Part shown: positions 52,915-63,275 of the stretch, in pieces | Layout of the letters: every line of letters begins with the position of its first letter | Position numbering within the stretch: the first letter of the stretch is position 1 | Source of the DNA: Acheta domesticus | Lineage: Eukaryota; Arthropoda; Insecta; Orthoptera; Gryllidae | Length of the DNA stretch: 64,000 nt | Direction of reading: 5' to 3' | NCBI GenBank assembly: GCA_031308135.1 | Contig: JAHLJT010002630.1 | Coordinates: forward strand, 102,342,526-102,406,525 | Made by a program: the position numbers and the translations under genes | Notes under the pieces: model-generated | The model's input: only the letters and a program-made list of their open reading frames with translations | Told to the model about the DNA's origin: nothing | Databases searched by the model: none

Positions 52915-54575
52915 AGACAAATATACTTGTCCTTTGAAAGCGCTGTCCGTCCGTAAGCGAGAATTGTAAACTTATAGGGATGTGTTCATCTATTTCATAT
53001 TATCGCTAACACTATAAATAACTGAATGATTTAATATCGCAATATAAAACGAAAACAAGGAAAGAATTTGCCATTCAAACATATTCCTGCCACGTAGCAA
53101 AGATAAAAAGAAAATAAACACGAAACAGTAATAAAAAGTGAAGAAAATAAACATAATACAAATCTCGGTTATTTTTTGGTAGAAAAAAACTGACAAACGA
53201 ATTTTCGTGTGAAGCCACTATTCCCCGCCACGCGGCGCTTCCGCTTGCGAATGTACATTCTCTCTGGATTCGGAGGGGAAGTGAGAGCGAAGTGAGGGGA
53301 AGCTGCCCTTAGGAGCGCCTGCCTCCACAGGCAGGCAACTAGCTCGTGCGGAATTTGACGTGCCTGAGTTACAGTAACGATAACAATACAACTTTTAACA
53401 CAAAATACTTCCCCTCGTAGCCGGCAATTGCTACTACACTATAAAAATCCGATTAAAAGAAGTTGGCGATTGACAGTTGCGAATGGAAGGGAGTGACGTT
53501 GACAGATTGCTTACCACTGAGCACGTGATCCCGAGACACGAAAGTTAACACTTGAAATAAATACTTTTAGAAGTAAACAAATTGTATACTCTCATTGTAT
53601 GAAGATACAGCTTCAGAAGCACAATTGTCAATCACCAACTTATTTTAATCGAAGCATAAGAGATTGCATCATCATTGCTGTCTTGCGAGTCGTGTTTTTT
53701 CAAGCATTTACGACTACCGTTAGTGTTTTCAGCTTCACTACAACCAGACAAAACAAACACAAACCCATTGAATGATTACTGTACCTGTTCGTAAGATGGG
53801 AAGTGTAAACTCTCAACTACTTTCACAGCCGGATGAGGAAGCAGACGAAGTCCTACGGCGCCTCACACGGAATGAGTGATCGATTGCAGATAGCAGTTGC
53901 CTTACGCGACGCGTAATCTCCAGGGTCAGCGGGCGAGTGGAGTCGACTCGGCTCCTGATTGGCCGTGGTCGCGTCAGGTGATTAATGTGGCAACAAAAAC
54001 ACGTGCACTTTTCGTGGGAGACGATTCACTGTAATGATAAAATCAACTCTTGACAATATTTCACAGACATGAATTATTACGTAAGACAACACTAATCCGC
54101 CAGGTCCTTCCCGAAATACCAACGGGCGACTTTCTAAATTTAATTTCTTTTGATATTATTAATAACTATTAATATTTTCTCCGATTTAAACGTAGCGGCA
54201 CTTGAAGTTCAGGAGCTGGAAGCAGAAGGGCACATTGTGATCCAATCGTTAGCTGCAATATCAAAACTACAAGTCGTAAGGAAGCTTCTGATTAGATAAT
54301 ATCCATCTCTTCGCCCAGCTACTGACCTTGCAGTGCCACTATGTTTAAATCAGAGTTTAGTGTTTACTCATTATTTCACATTTGTATAAGTTTGTGAATA
54401 TTCGTTGCATAAAAAATATCGACCATATGATATGAACAATAAATCTGGTGTTAAACACATGGAACAAATCAAGTCTGAAACAAACAGTTTTCGAAAGGTA
54501 AATACGCGCATGTTATATCATGAATGCCTGCAAGACACTGATCGTGTTGATAGATGAGCAACTTTGAAAACTAGG
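52915..54575 (+). repeat. Segmental duplication, copy 1
   Basis: Ordered matches to 55265-56775: AAAGTGAAGAAAATAAACAT, AATCTCGGTTATTTTTTGGT, TCGTGTGAAGCCACTA, GAGGGGAAGTGAGAGCGAAG, CTTCACTACAACCAGACAAA, GTAAGATGGGAAGT, CGCGTAATCTCCAGGGTCAG and GACACTGATCGTGTTG. Copy 1 has about 330 extra bases (about 54110-54430). Divergence is roughly 10-20 percent by eye. Confidence 0.9.
53796..53879 (+). pseudogene. Candidate small exon, copy 1, interrupted
   Basis: ATG at 53796 opens MGSVNSQLLSQPDEEADEVL then RRLTRNE and a stop (TGA 53877-53879). After the stop the same frame continues SIADSSCLTRRVISRVSGRV as in copy 2. A CAG/GTGA donor-like site lies at 53977/53978. MGxxxS at the N-terminus fits an N-myristoylation signal. 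Whether this was ever a gene is unproven. Confidence 0.25.
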
Positions 54576-55264
54576 AATACCAAGAGAAATAACTAGTCAA
54601 TTATTCATTTCCTTCTTTTCATTTGGTAAAGGGGGAAAACCTACGTCATACCTGCGTCAGCAGGTATTTTGCTTCGATTTTTTGCTATAAAAATATATTC
54701 AACAGATTGTGTTTTCTTGGGAATTTGTTTTAAATATTTACGACATTCAATTTTATTTGTTCCTTTTTATCTACATAAAAGATGCAACTTTCTTAACAAT
54801 ATGAACTACACCGTTGCCATATAGAAATGCTCGGATAAATGGGTGAGATATCTCAAACTATCATCTTTTCCACAGCAATTTTGCGTCCCTACTAGCATCT
54901 GTTAAAACTAGCTAAGGCTCTGGAAATTCTGTTCAAGGATGAAAAATGAGGAAATGACCTTTGTTAGTACCTTCCTTAAACTACCAATTTCTTTATATCG
55001 TTCATTTCAATGACCGATGCTTTGGAATTTCAATCAGTAAAGAAATGATCAATTCTGATGAATCACTGGAAAAAACTTTTATTCTGATCGTTAAATTTGA
55101 TGTTCGTTCCTGTGCACTCCTAGTCAAGACTCTATGCGCTGCCCCCTCTCAATCTCCCTCTCCTTGAAAGAGTCTCGGCGCTGCGTAGCGAAGGCCACCT
55201 TCCCCAAAGGCAACAGGGGAAGGCTGGGGGCTTCTGCAGGAAATATTTTTTTGTTTAATTTAAC
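54576..55264. other. Spacer between the duplicated segments, nothing recognised
   Basis: AT-rich with short frames. GCCACCTTCCCCAAAGGCAA occurs near 55194 without a match elsewhere. Confidence 0.4.
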
Positions 55265-56775
55265 AGTGTATTCTTGCCCGTTAAGAGCGCTGTCCATTCG
55301 TATGGGAGGATTGTTAACTAACAGAGACGTGTGTTTTTATTTCACATTATTGAAAAATACAATTAATAACTGAATTATTTAATTATAAGACAAATTTAAC
55401 AAAATAAAAAGAGAAAAAGAATTCATCATTCAAACATATTCCTATCACGTAGTAAAGACGCACATATCAGGGAAAATTCAGTAAGAAAATAAACACGAAA
55501 TAGTAATAAAAAGTGAAGAAAATAAACATAATACAAATCTCGGTTATTTTTTGGTAGAAAAAAAACTGACAAACGTGTTTTCGTGTGAAGCCACTACTCT
55601 CCGCCGCGCGGCACTTCGGCTTGCGAATGTACTTTCTCTCTGGGTTCGGAGGGGAAGTGAGAGCGAAGTGAGGGGAAGTTGCCCATAGGAGCGCCGGCCT
55701 CCACAGGCGGGCAGGTAGCTCGTGCGGGCGCGGGTTGGCGTGCCGCGGTAAAGATAGGATATACAACTTTCAAGAAAAAACACTTCCCTTCGAAACTGCA
55801 AATTGCATTAACCTTCCGGTGGGCGTGCCTATTTTAAGTCACATAAGAGCCCTAGGGGCCCTCTATGCTGCTTCGAGAAAACAGTATTTTGCACCCCCAC
55901 AACTTCTTTTATTTAGTTGAAGACGGAAGTATAAAAACTCCCAACTATTCATTACATTTTGAATGTTAATTCATTTTATAAATCACAGAAACATGGCAAT
56001 TTTTAGGTATATAATAATAAAAAGCAGTTTCAGAAAACCTTATAAAACAAAATATAAAAAAGAAAAAATTAACTAGAATATTGTTATTAAATACACAAAT
56101 TAATTAAATGCAACAGTTACTGTCCTTAAATTTAAGAAAAGCATCAATTGGTTTTCATGAAGCCGGGTCCGACGGAAGGTTAACACAGAGTTTGCAACGA
56201 GGTTTCTTGTGAGTTGTGTTTTTCTAGCATTTACGTCTACCGTAAGTCTTTTCAGCTTCACTACAACCAGACAAAACATACACAAACCCATTGAATGGTT
56301 ACTTTACCTGTCCGTAAGATGGGAAGTATAGAGTCTCAACTTCTTTCGCTGTTGGATGTTGGATCAGACGGGGTCCTTCGGCGCCTCAGACGGAATGACA
56401 GATCGATTGCTGATAGCAGTTGTCTTATGCGACGCGTAATCTCCAGGGTCAGCGGTCGAGTGGACACAACTCGTTTGCTGATTGGCCGTGGACGCTCAGG
56501 TGATGAAAATGACGCCTTGCACCTTGGCTACCACAATCACGTGCATGATTCGTGGTACGCGATTTTCTGAAATGAATCTTGAGTACTTGACCGACATGAA
56601 TTGTCGCGAACTACAACACTAACCTATGTTTAATAAATCTCAAGCAAAACACATCGAACAAATGGAGTCTCAAATAAAGTGTTTTCGGAAAGGAAAATAC
56701 GTCTATGTTATAAAGAACTTGCCTGCAAGAGACTGATCGTGTTGGCAGATGAGCAACTTTAAAATGTAATTATAA
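55265..56775 (+). repeat. Segmental duplication, copy 2
   Basis: Counterpart of 52915-54575 at a distance of about 2.35 kb, same orientation. It contains about 500 bases near 55740-56200 that differ strongly from copy 1, including the 56099-56170 block resembling the start of the window. Confidence 0.9.
56319..56499 (+). CDS. Candidate first coding exon, copy 2 (speculative)
   Basis: From ATG 56319 the frame reads MGSIESQLLSLLDVGSDGVL, RRLRRNDRSIADSSCLMRR, VISRVSGRVDTTRLLIGRGR and reaches a donor-like CAG/GTGATG at 56499/56500. If unspliced it continues to a stop at 56570. The reading frame is conserved relative to copy 1 except for one stop, and the MGxxxS start would suit myristoylation. 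No domain is recognised and no downstream exon was identified. It may be conserved non-coding DNA. Confidence 0.2.
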
Positions 56776-57185
56776 ACTTCAGTTCTCATTGCCGTCTTCG
56801 GTTTCCTGATTAAAAGAAAGAACTTGTAATTTTTCATTTTGTCTTTTTCTGGTGGTATAGGGAGGAAAATGTAGGATTCACTTGAAGAAGAGATCGCGAA
56901 TATTCGGTAGTGAAGTCCACGTTGAAGTGCCTTTTCAGCTGAATTTTCGCACTCATGGCAGATTTATGGTACATTAGATCTTCCTTATATAGTTAAGTTG
57001 GTGCATATGGCGCGAAAATAAATGCACGTTTGAAGTTTTCAGCGCAGGTTTCATTTTCGTAAAAATCAATGATTTTTCGAAAATTGCAAAAATATTTAGA
57101 ATTACAAATTTGAAGATAGAGATTTTTGCCCAAGAGAAAGCATGTTGCACAAAAATAGATCTTTAAAAAAGGGCATGTAACGTTT
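56776..57185. other. Intergenic, nothing recognised
   Basis: AT-rich; no motif. Confidence 0.4.
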
Positions 57186-57189
57186 TTTA

Positions 57190-57700
57190 AACTAGGGGTG
57201 CTACCAAAGCACATACTTTCTCGCTCTGTTTCTAAATGGTCCTAAATGGTATTACACTACCAGATAAACCAGTAAAAGTATTTTCAACCAGCAAATGTTT
57301 TTCCGCTCGGCGACTTGATCTCAGGTCCTCAGAGCGAACGTGCTGGCACTCAGACCACTACGACAACCCAGTGCCGTATGGGTCGAACTCGGGCAGGGGC
57401 TTAAAAGGGTAAATTACAAATGCATGTAAAAATAATTTGGGACAAGGTATAAAAAATCCAGTATAGATACATTTTCTTCTCTTTGAAAATCAAATTCAAC
57501 TAGTGGCGCAACCAATGTACATACTTTATTGCATAGTTTCTAAATGCCCGCAGTATTATACTTCTACATAAAACAACAAAAGTGTTATCAACCAGCAATT
57601 TTTGTCCGCTCCGAGACCCGAAATCAGATTCTCAAATTTAACGTGCCGACACTTATATCACTACGCCACACAAGTACCGTATGGGCCGAATAGAGCCATA
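57190..57700 (-). repeat. Repeat family G, two diverged tandem copies, SINE-like
   Basis: Copies at about 57190-57420 and 57480-57700 share G.GGTGC.ACCAA.GCACATAC, TTTCTAAATG, GTATTATAC.ACCA, GT.TTTTCAACCAGCAA, TCCGCTC.G.GAC, ACGTGC.GGCACT, CACTACG.CA and GTGCCGTATGGG. Reverse-strand GTCGTAGTGGTCTGAGTGCC and the TCAGGTC region resemble a tRNA-like head. A third, shorter relative begins at about 63477 (AGTGGTGCTACAACACCATT). Confidence 0.6.
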
Positions 57701-57912
57701 AAATTAATCCAACAGTGTCATAAATTGGTAAATGCCCGATAAGAAAACAATTGAAGTGATGATGATTAATATGCGGAAAGCGATTTATGTAATACATACG
57801 TTTTACAAATCCGATAAAAGATATGAAAAATTGTTAAAAAGTTGAAAATTCGAAAATCACATACAGACACTTCCAGTAAATTTCTCGTAATTAATTCTAT
57901 TTGTGATTTAAA

Positions 57913-58640
57913 TTGCTTCAAATCATTTTCAATAAAATTCAAAAAATTTCAAATAAAGCACATTCGGATATTCTATGCGCATACGACAATCTTCAAAACG
58001 ATTTATTGTTATTTACTCAATGGTCTGATAAATGGAGAATTAAAATAAACTTGAAAAAATCACAAGCAAAAATATTTATCCTGAGAAAACCCACGATCCC
58101 ACCTCCACTCAACATAAGAAATATTAATATTCCCTGGCTCTCAAAATCTAGTTCTGTTAAATATTTAGGCGTTGCCTTCTATACAAAATTAAATTGGAAA
58201 AACCATATCAAAAATACAATAGATAAAACATACAATAAAATGTTCAAATTGTATCCTATTATAAATTCTAAATCCACTCTCAGTATTGACTGTGGATTAT
58301 TAATATATTTATCTATTATAAAACCTACAGTTTCATATGCTAGTCCAGTTTGATGTAATGTAGCCTCCACTCATTTAACAAAATTACAAATAATACAAAA
58401 TAAATTTTTAAGAAAAATTACCAAAGCCCCATGGTTTATTAGCAACGCACAATTACACAGATAATTCAAATTAGAACCAATTAGAAAACATTTAGAAAAG
58501 CAAAATTCAAAATTTTTTAAAATTCTTTCTGAAGCTCCTTGTTCTTCACTTTTTAATTTAGGCCAATCTTATAATACACCAAACAGAATTAAATCTCGTT
58601 TCCCTAGAGACATATTTAAACCTCCATAATTAAGAAATAT
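57913..58640 (+). pseudogene. Jockey-type retrotransposon C-terminal remnant
   Basis: The frame reads QWSDKWRIKINLKKSQAKIF, then SVKYLGVAFYTKLNWKNHIK, then IINSKSTLSIDCGLLIYLSI IKPTVSYASPV. It is stopped by TGA at 58351-58353 where related proteins have Trp. The frame continues THLTKLQIIQNKFLRKITKA PWFISNAQLHR, another stop, then FPRDIFKPP and more stops. This order (KWxIKIN.KKS, VKYLG, KPT..YASP, LQ..QNKFLR.ITKAPW, PRDI) is the end of jockey-type reverse transcriptase proteins. The FADD active-site region upstream is missing. Inactive, and old judging by several stops. Confidence 0.85.
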
Positions 58641-58869
58641 TTAGATTATTTTAAAGAAATAATAAATTTCATTACTATATTTGCTATTTTCAAACAAAAG
58701 CTACAAATACGTTAATATCGTTAGCCAAACAAGGCAGTTACGCAATGAGTGACGGACTCTAAAAATTCTTATGTTTCCATTACAATACACTTCCTTGGAA
58801 GCCAGTAATGCCGAACAAGCAGAATACTTAAAAAAAAGTTTCTAGAATTTTTAATTGCTTCGTGCAACA
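58641..58869. other. Short gap, nothing recognised
   Basis: AT-rich. Confidence 0.4.
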
Positions 58870-58995
58870 ACGGAGAATTGTCACAAATAATTGTCCCCCA
58901 CCAAGATTTGACCCAGCGAACCTTGCCTGCGAAGAGAGGAGTCTGTGCCCATGTCTTTGCCACCTCGGCCACCGTGGTTGTACATGGCATTACTA
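58870..58995 (-). mobile_element. tRNA-like SINE head (reverse)
   Basis: Reverse strand: GGTGGCCGAGGTGGCAAAGA resembles the A-box region of Leu/Ser-type tRNAs, and about 45 bases on CGCTGGGTCAAATCTTGG is a B-box relative (consensus GGTTCAAATCC). A full cloverleaf with paired ends is not visible, so a SINE or tRNA pseudogene is more likely than an active tRNA. Confidence 0.45.
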
Positions 58996-59218
58996 CATAT
59001 TTAATGGTAATAAGTGTATGGGAGTTTCATTTCTAGCATTATGAAGCCGAGATTTTCCGAGAATGTGAAAAAAATGTCCTCTGGGCGCCCAAAGAGAAAA
59101 TTTGTTTTCGTAAATTTCAAGCGCAAATTACACAAAACCTACTCGTTTTTACAGAAAAGTGTACGTGATATTTTTAAAGACAATTTTTAATTATATCGTC
59201 TGTCCGAATGACAAGTAC
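58996..59218. other. Intergenic, nothing recognised
   Basis: AT-rich, no motif. Confidence 0.4.
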
Positions 59219-59249
59219 GGATTGAAAATCATTAAAATACGCGTTTTGT

Positions 59250-59255
59250 GTGTAT

Positions 59256-59295
<40 letters not shown>

Positions 59296-59333
59296 GTGCG
59301 TGTGTGCGTGAGTGTGTGTGTTTGTGTTTGTGA
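59250..59333. repeat. (TG)n microsatellite
   Basis: About 80 bases of TG with scattered CG and AG interruptions. Confidence 0.95.
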
Positions 59334-60189
59334 GGGGCGATTTTCATGAAAGATATTATCCCAAAGGTTCGTTCTTTGTTTTATTCATTCGTTTGTTCCC
59401 TAGTTACGGGTCATTTATTCATCTTCTCATGAATGTATACATTGGTGCACCATTCATTCATTTACGAAAAATTCTATTCTCAGTGAGCATTGCAGTCAAC
59501 AATTGAAAATCAGTCACTAACGATGCGAAACGGCGAAATTTACGCATTGTGAATCATTAATTTTATATTGCCCGAGAAAGACATTTAACAGTATTTTAGT
59601 GCAAATAGAAAATCTCTAAAGTCGAGTGTTAATTTCTTCAAAAACAATTATAGCATGAAACAAAATACTATATATTTTCATTAATAATCACAAAAGTGTT
59701 TCGAGTTGAGAAAATTCGTCTATCAATTATAACGCTGTTTAACACGCACAAAAAAGGAATGTACAGGAAAATAATTTGTCAAATATGAGCTACAAAATTT
59801 AACACTTCTTTCTCCCGGAAGAGAGTAACATTATTAAACTTTAGAGTTTCGTTAAGAAATTGCCTTCCATTCTCCCGCGACGAAATTACTTCCTCAAACA
59901 TTTTCCCCTTGAAAAGTCGGACACATCACAGTGAAATAGAAACCCAGATGTAAGACATTGATTACCTCCAGAACTCGAAGCCGACGAACTGAAGCAGACG
60001 ACACTGAAAGAAACGCGATCTAAAGAAATTGCTAGTCGAAGGTCTGAGAGCTAATGAAAACGGAGGCACAGATTCCATTTTCGAAAGAAGGATAATTTTT
60101 TTTTTTCGCCCTGCCACCTACAGAATCACGTCTTCTCGGTTGCAACGCCACGACGTCGCCGATCTGGTTCCGCCAGCGCCATCTTTGTC
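59334..60189. other. Intergenic, nothing recognised
   Basis: Frames are short and motif-free; composition shifts from AT-rich to C-rich near 60100. Confidence 0.45.
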
Positions 60190-61311
60190 TCCACCCCCAC
60201 CCAAACCCCCATGCCGCGTGAGCAGCCCTTTTTCCTTTTTCTGCACCCACCTTCGCCCATTAGCCTCCACTACTCATTCTTAGGACACGCTTTCTATCCC
60301 CGGCCCCTCGCCCCTCCACCCGTGGCGGCAAGCCGCCCCTCAAACCGTCCCCGCCACTCGTCCTCGCAGTCATATCCTCACCCCCCACACTACATCCCCG
60401 CCTTTACCTCCCTACCGCTATGCGCCTACTAAGATATCTCCGCCACAACAGACTCACCAATTTGTCTCTCGCTACATTCCTGCCATTGTATCCCCAGCTC
60501 TCTACCTCCCCCATTCTCCTACCACCGCTACGTCACCGCTACCACTCTAACCCGGCGACACTATCTCCGCCACTCACTCTTTCCCCGCTACCTCTGTCCC
60601 GGTCACTACATCCCCGCCATTACATTCACATCCCTCCATCCCCGCCACACATCCCCACAACTACATCCCCGCCACCACATCCCCACCACCCATCTCCGCC
60701 ACCACATCCCCACCACCACATCCCCGCCACCACACTTTCTCGCCACCGCATACCCGCCACCACATCCCCACCACCACATCCCCGCCACCACATCCCCGCC
60801 ACCCCACTTTCTCGCCACCGCATCCCCGCCACCACATCCCCGCCCAAATATTCCCGCCACCACATTCCTGCCCCCAGATATTCGCTTCAACATACCCACT
60901 TTTATAAACCGCCACTGCATCCCTGCCACTACATACTCTATACTACATACCTCCTACATCCTCCCTGTACTACCTCTACGCACTACCTCCCCGCACAAGT
61001 CACCACCACTATATGCCCATCCTCACCACCTCCCCTCATTTCTGCCACCCTAATCCCTATCAGCCTGCAAACCCCCACCCCGTCTCCGCCTGCTCCCGCC
61101 GTCCCATACCCCACGTCTTATCCCGCCACGTTCTTCTCTCCATCCCGTTCTTGCCATTACCATTTCTTCTGCAGTCTTCCATTGCACTACCTGGTGTTCC
61201 TCTACCATTCGAAGCCACTTAATCCCCTCAATCACATTCAATACTACTCCACTACCCCATCCCCGCTCCCCAAACGCTGCCGCCATAGTTTCCGTCACCG
61301 ACCCCTCATCT
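60190..61311. repeat. C-rich minisatellite (CCCCGCCACCACAT)n
   Basis: The clearest part is 60600-60890: CCCCGCCACCACATCC and CTTTCTCGCCACCGCAT units recur every 12-15 bases. The region is almost G-free on the forward strand, so the 303-codon forward frame (Pro, His, Thr, Ser, Leu) and Gly/Trp-rich reverse frames are artefacts. Confidence 0.88.
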
Positions 61312-61600
61312 CAGTAGCCGTGGATTTTTAAGGGCGAAAAAATCCTTCGTACGCCTTCCGCGGAGGGGAAGTAAAGCCGACTGTCCCATGTTAGTATATT
61401 TACTTGCATGTGAAAGATCCTCAAGCCTAAACGACGCCTCTGAGCTAAATTCAAATCGCCTGTTTCGTCGCCCGAGATAATACCTTCTTTCACCGCTAGG
61501 TGAAAGGAGCGTAGCGAAATTTGCGTGGTCAGACGGAAGAGCAGGTCTCATGGCCCGAGTCTCGCCACGTAAAATAAGGCATTAACTACAACTACAACTA
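61312..61600 (+). mobile_element. SINE family A, head-truncated, inside C-rich DNA
   Basis: Starts AGTAGCCGTGGATTTTTAAG and runs through AAAATCCTTCGTACGCC, GGAAGTAAAGCCGACTGTCC, GAAAGATCCTCAAGCC and GCGTAGCGAAATTTGCG. It ends in an ACTACAACTACAACTACTAC tail that differs from the AATTC-type tail of the other copies. Both flanks are C-rich array DNA. Confidence 0.92.
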
Positions 61601-61749
61601 CTACAAATACTCTCTGCCTCATCATCCCTCATTGCATCCGCCACCCCATTCCCTTGCTCATTCTACTACCACCTTTTGGTGACGCTTCGCCTGTTCCTCT
61701 CCCCGACCCTTTCTCGCCACAGCCACCCCGTCATTCTCATCCCTCACCC

Positions 61750-61966
61750 GGTGCGACTCCCGTCAGCTCCCCTGCGCCGCCATCTTGCCTCCGGCCCTTT
61801 CCGTTTGACGCCGCCCCCGCCCCCGCCGCCGTTGCCTCCGCTACCCTCGCCGCCTCCGTCGCCACTGCCATCGCTGCCACCGTCACTACCGCTGCCCCCG
61901 CCGCCAGCACAACCGCCGCCGCCACCGCCACCCCCACCGCCACCGCCGCTGCCGCCGCCACCGCCG

Positions 61967-62007
<41 letters not shown>

Positions 62008-62080
62008 GCCACCACCGCCGCCACCGCCGCTGCCACCGCCGCTGCCACCGCCACCACCGCCGCCACCACTACCGCCGCCA

Positions 62081-62112
<32 letters not shown>

Positions 62113-62435
62113 GCCACCACCGCCGCCACCGCTACCGCCACCGCCACCGCCACCGCCACCGCCACCGCCACCGTCACTACCGCTGCCGCCGCCACCGCCA
62201 CCACCGCCGCCACCGCCACCGCCACCGTCACTACCGCTGCCGCCGCCGCCACCGCCGCCACCACCGCCACCACCGCCGCCACCGCCACCGCCACCGCCAC
62301 CGCCACCACCGCCACCGTCATCGTCACTACCGCTGCCACCTCCGCCACAATCACCACAGCCTCCGCCGCCAATGCCACCGCTGCCACTGCCGCAGCCGCC
62401 ACCTCCGCCTCCGCCCCCACCGTCGCCACCGCCGC
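61750..62435. repeat. (CCG/CCA) triplet repeat tract
   Basis: About 600 bases of CCGCCA, CCGCCG and CCACCG, with CCGTCACTACCG inserts repeating at about 62170 and 62225 and similar. All three forward frames are open (poly-Pro, Ala/Thr, and mixed), as are the reverse ones (Gly, Val/Ala). The 281 and 305 codon frames are therefore not evidence for a gene. Confidence 0.95.
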
Positions 62436-62444
62436 CGCGTTCTT

Positions 62445-62465
62445 CCAATCGGAAGGGGGCGGGGC
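62445..62465 (+). promoter_or_regulatory. CCAAT and GC-box pair in a CpG-rich segment
   Basis: CCAAT at 62445-62449 and GGGGGCGGGGC at 62455-62465, with another CCAAT at about 62492, lie in CpG-rich DNA directly after the triplet tract. This could be a CpG-type promoter, but no gene follows that I can recognise. Confidence 0.25.
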
Positions 62466-62584
62466 GTTTTACATCGCCCTGACAAAAGACTGCCAATGAA
62501 AGACACGCCCAGCGACTAGGTGCCGCGCCGCTGCCAGCCGGAAGAATCGGACTCCCAGAGGAACGGAAAAGAGACGCAAGGAGC

Positions 62585-62585
<1 letters not shown>

Positions 62586-62628
<43 letters not shown>

Positions 62629-62645
62629 GAGGGAGAGAGAGAGCG
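62586..62645. repeat. (GA)n and (GACA)n microsatellite
   Basis: GAGAGAGA, then GACAGACAGACAGACA, then GAGAGA. Confidence 0.95.
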
Positions 62646-63180
62646 GTGTAGGCACCAGCACCTGATACCGCGCTGTGCATTATGGGAACAGACGTCAGAC
62701 ACCAATCCCCTGCACTGAAGGCGAGTATTTTTTTTGTTTTGTTTTTTTGTTGTCGTTTTTTGGACAAACGTAAGTTATATGGATAAATGGAATATGTGTG
62801 CACCGTGCGTATTTGAAAGTAGATATACTTTTCTCCGAGACTACTCCAAAATGTACACATTTCTGCACGTTTCCGGATGCAGTAATGTTGCCGATTTCAC
62901 AAGCCGTGCGAGAACATTATTCAGTCACATTCGTCTTAGTTCATTATACACGGCAGAGGGTTCTCGCAGTCGCCTACAGAGGCACTGCGTGCTCTGTGTC
63001 TTCTGGTCGTAACTGTCGTAAGACTGGTGAACCACGAAACAGTGTGCGAGTTGGTGTCTGTTACGGTCAGAGAACATTGAGTGTCCTGTAGCCGTTCTGT
63101 TGGGTTAAGTCGCCCATTTAGTATTTTTAAAATATCAATTTCAAAGTTGCAGAACAAGTGTAGTCTTCTACATAATAGCA
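62646..63180. other. Intergenic, nothing recognised
   Basis: Frames up to 97 codons without motifs. Confidence 0.4.
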
Positions 63181-63275
63181 TAGAATGGCTATTATTCACT
63201 CGTAGAAATTCTAACACTCGCTCCTACGTCGCTCGTGTCGTAATCATCGACTCGTGAATAATAGCTATCATTCTA
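63181..63275. repeat. Short foldback repeat
   Basis: TAGAATGGCTATTATTCACT at 63181 is inverted as GTGAATAATAGCTATCATTC at about 63254-63273, with about a 50-base CpG-containing spacer. Outer flanks are also weakly inverted (GTGTAGTCTTCTAC and GAAGAATATAGTACAC). A very small MITE is possible. Confidence 0.7.

Noticed and set aside
52915..56775. Assembly duplication artefact
   Set aside because: The copies differ by many substitutions and indels, so they are a real, old duplication.
60420..61331. 303-codon Pro/His/Thr-rich forward frame
   Set aside because: It lies in a C-rich minisatellite and ends inside an inserted SINE.
61654..62661. Ala/Thr, poly-Pro, Val/Ala and poly-Gly frames of 230-305 codons
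   Set aside because: A (CCG/CCA)n tract is open in all six frames; there is no flanking domain or start context.
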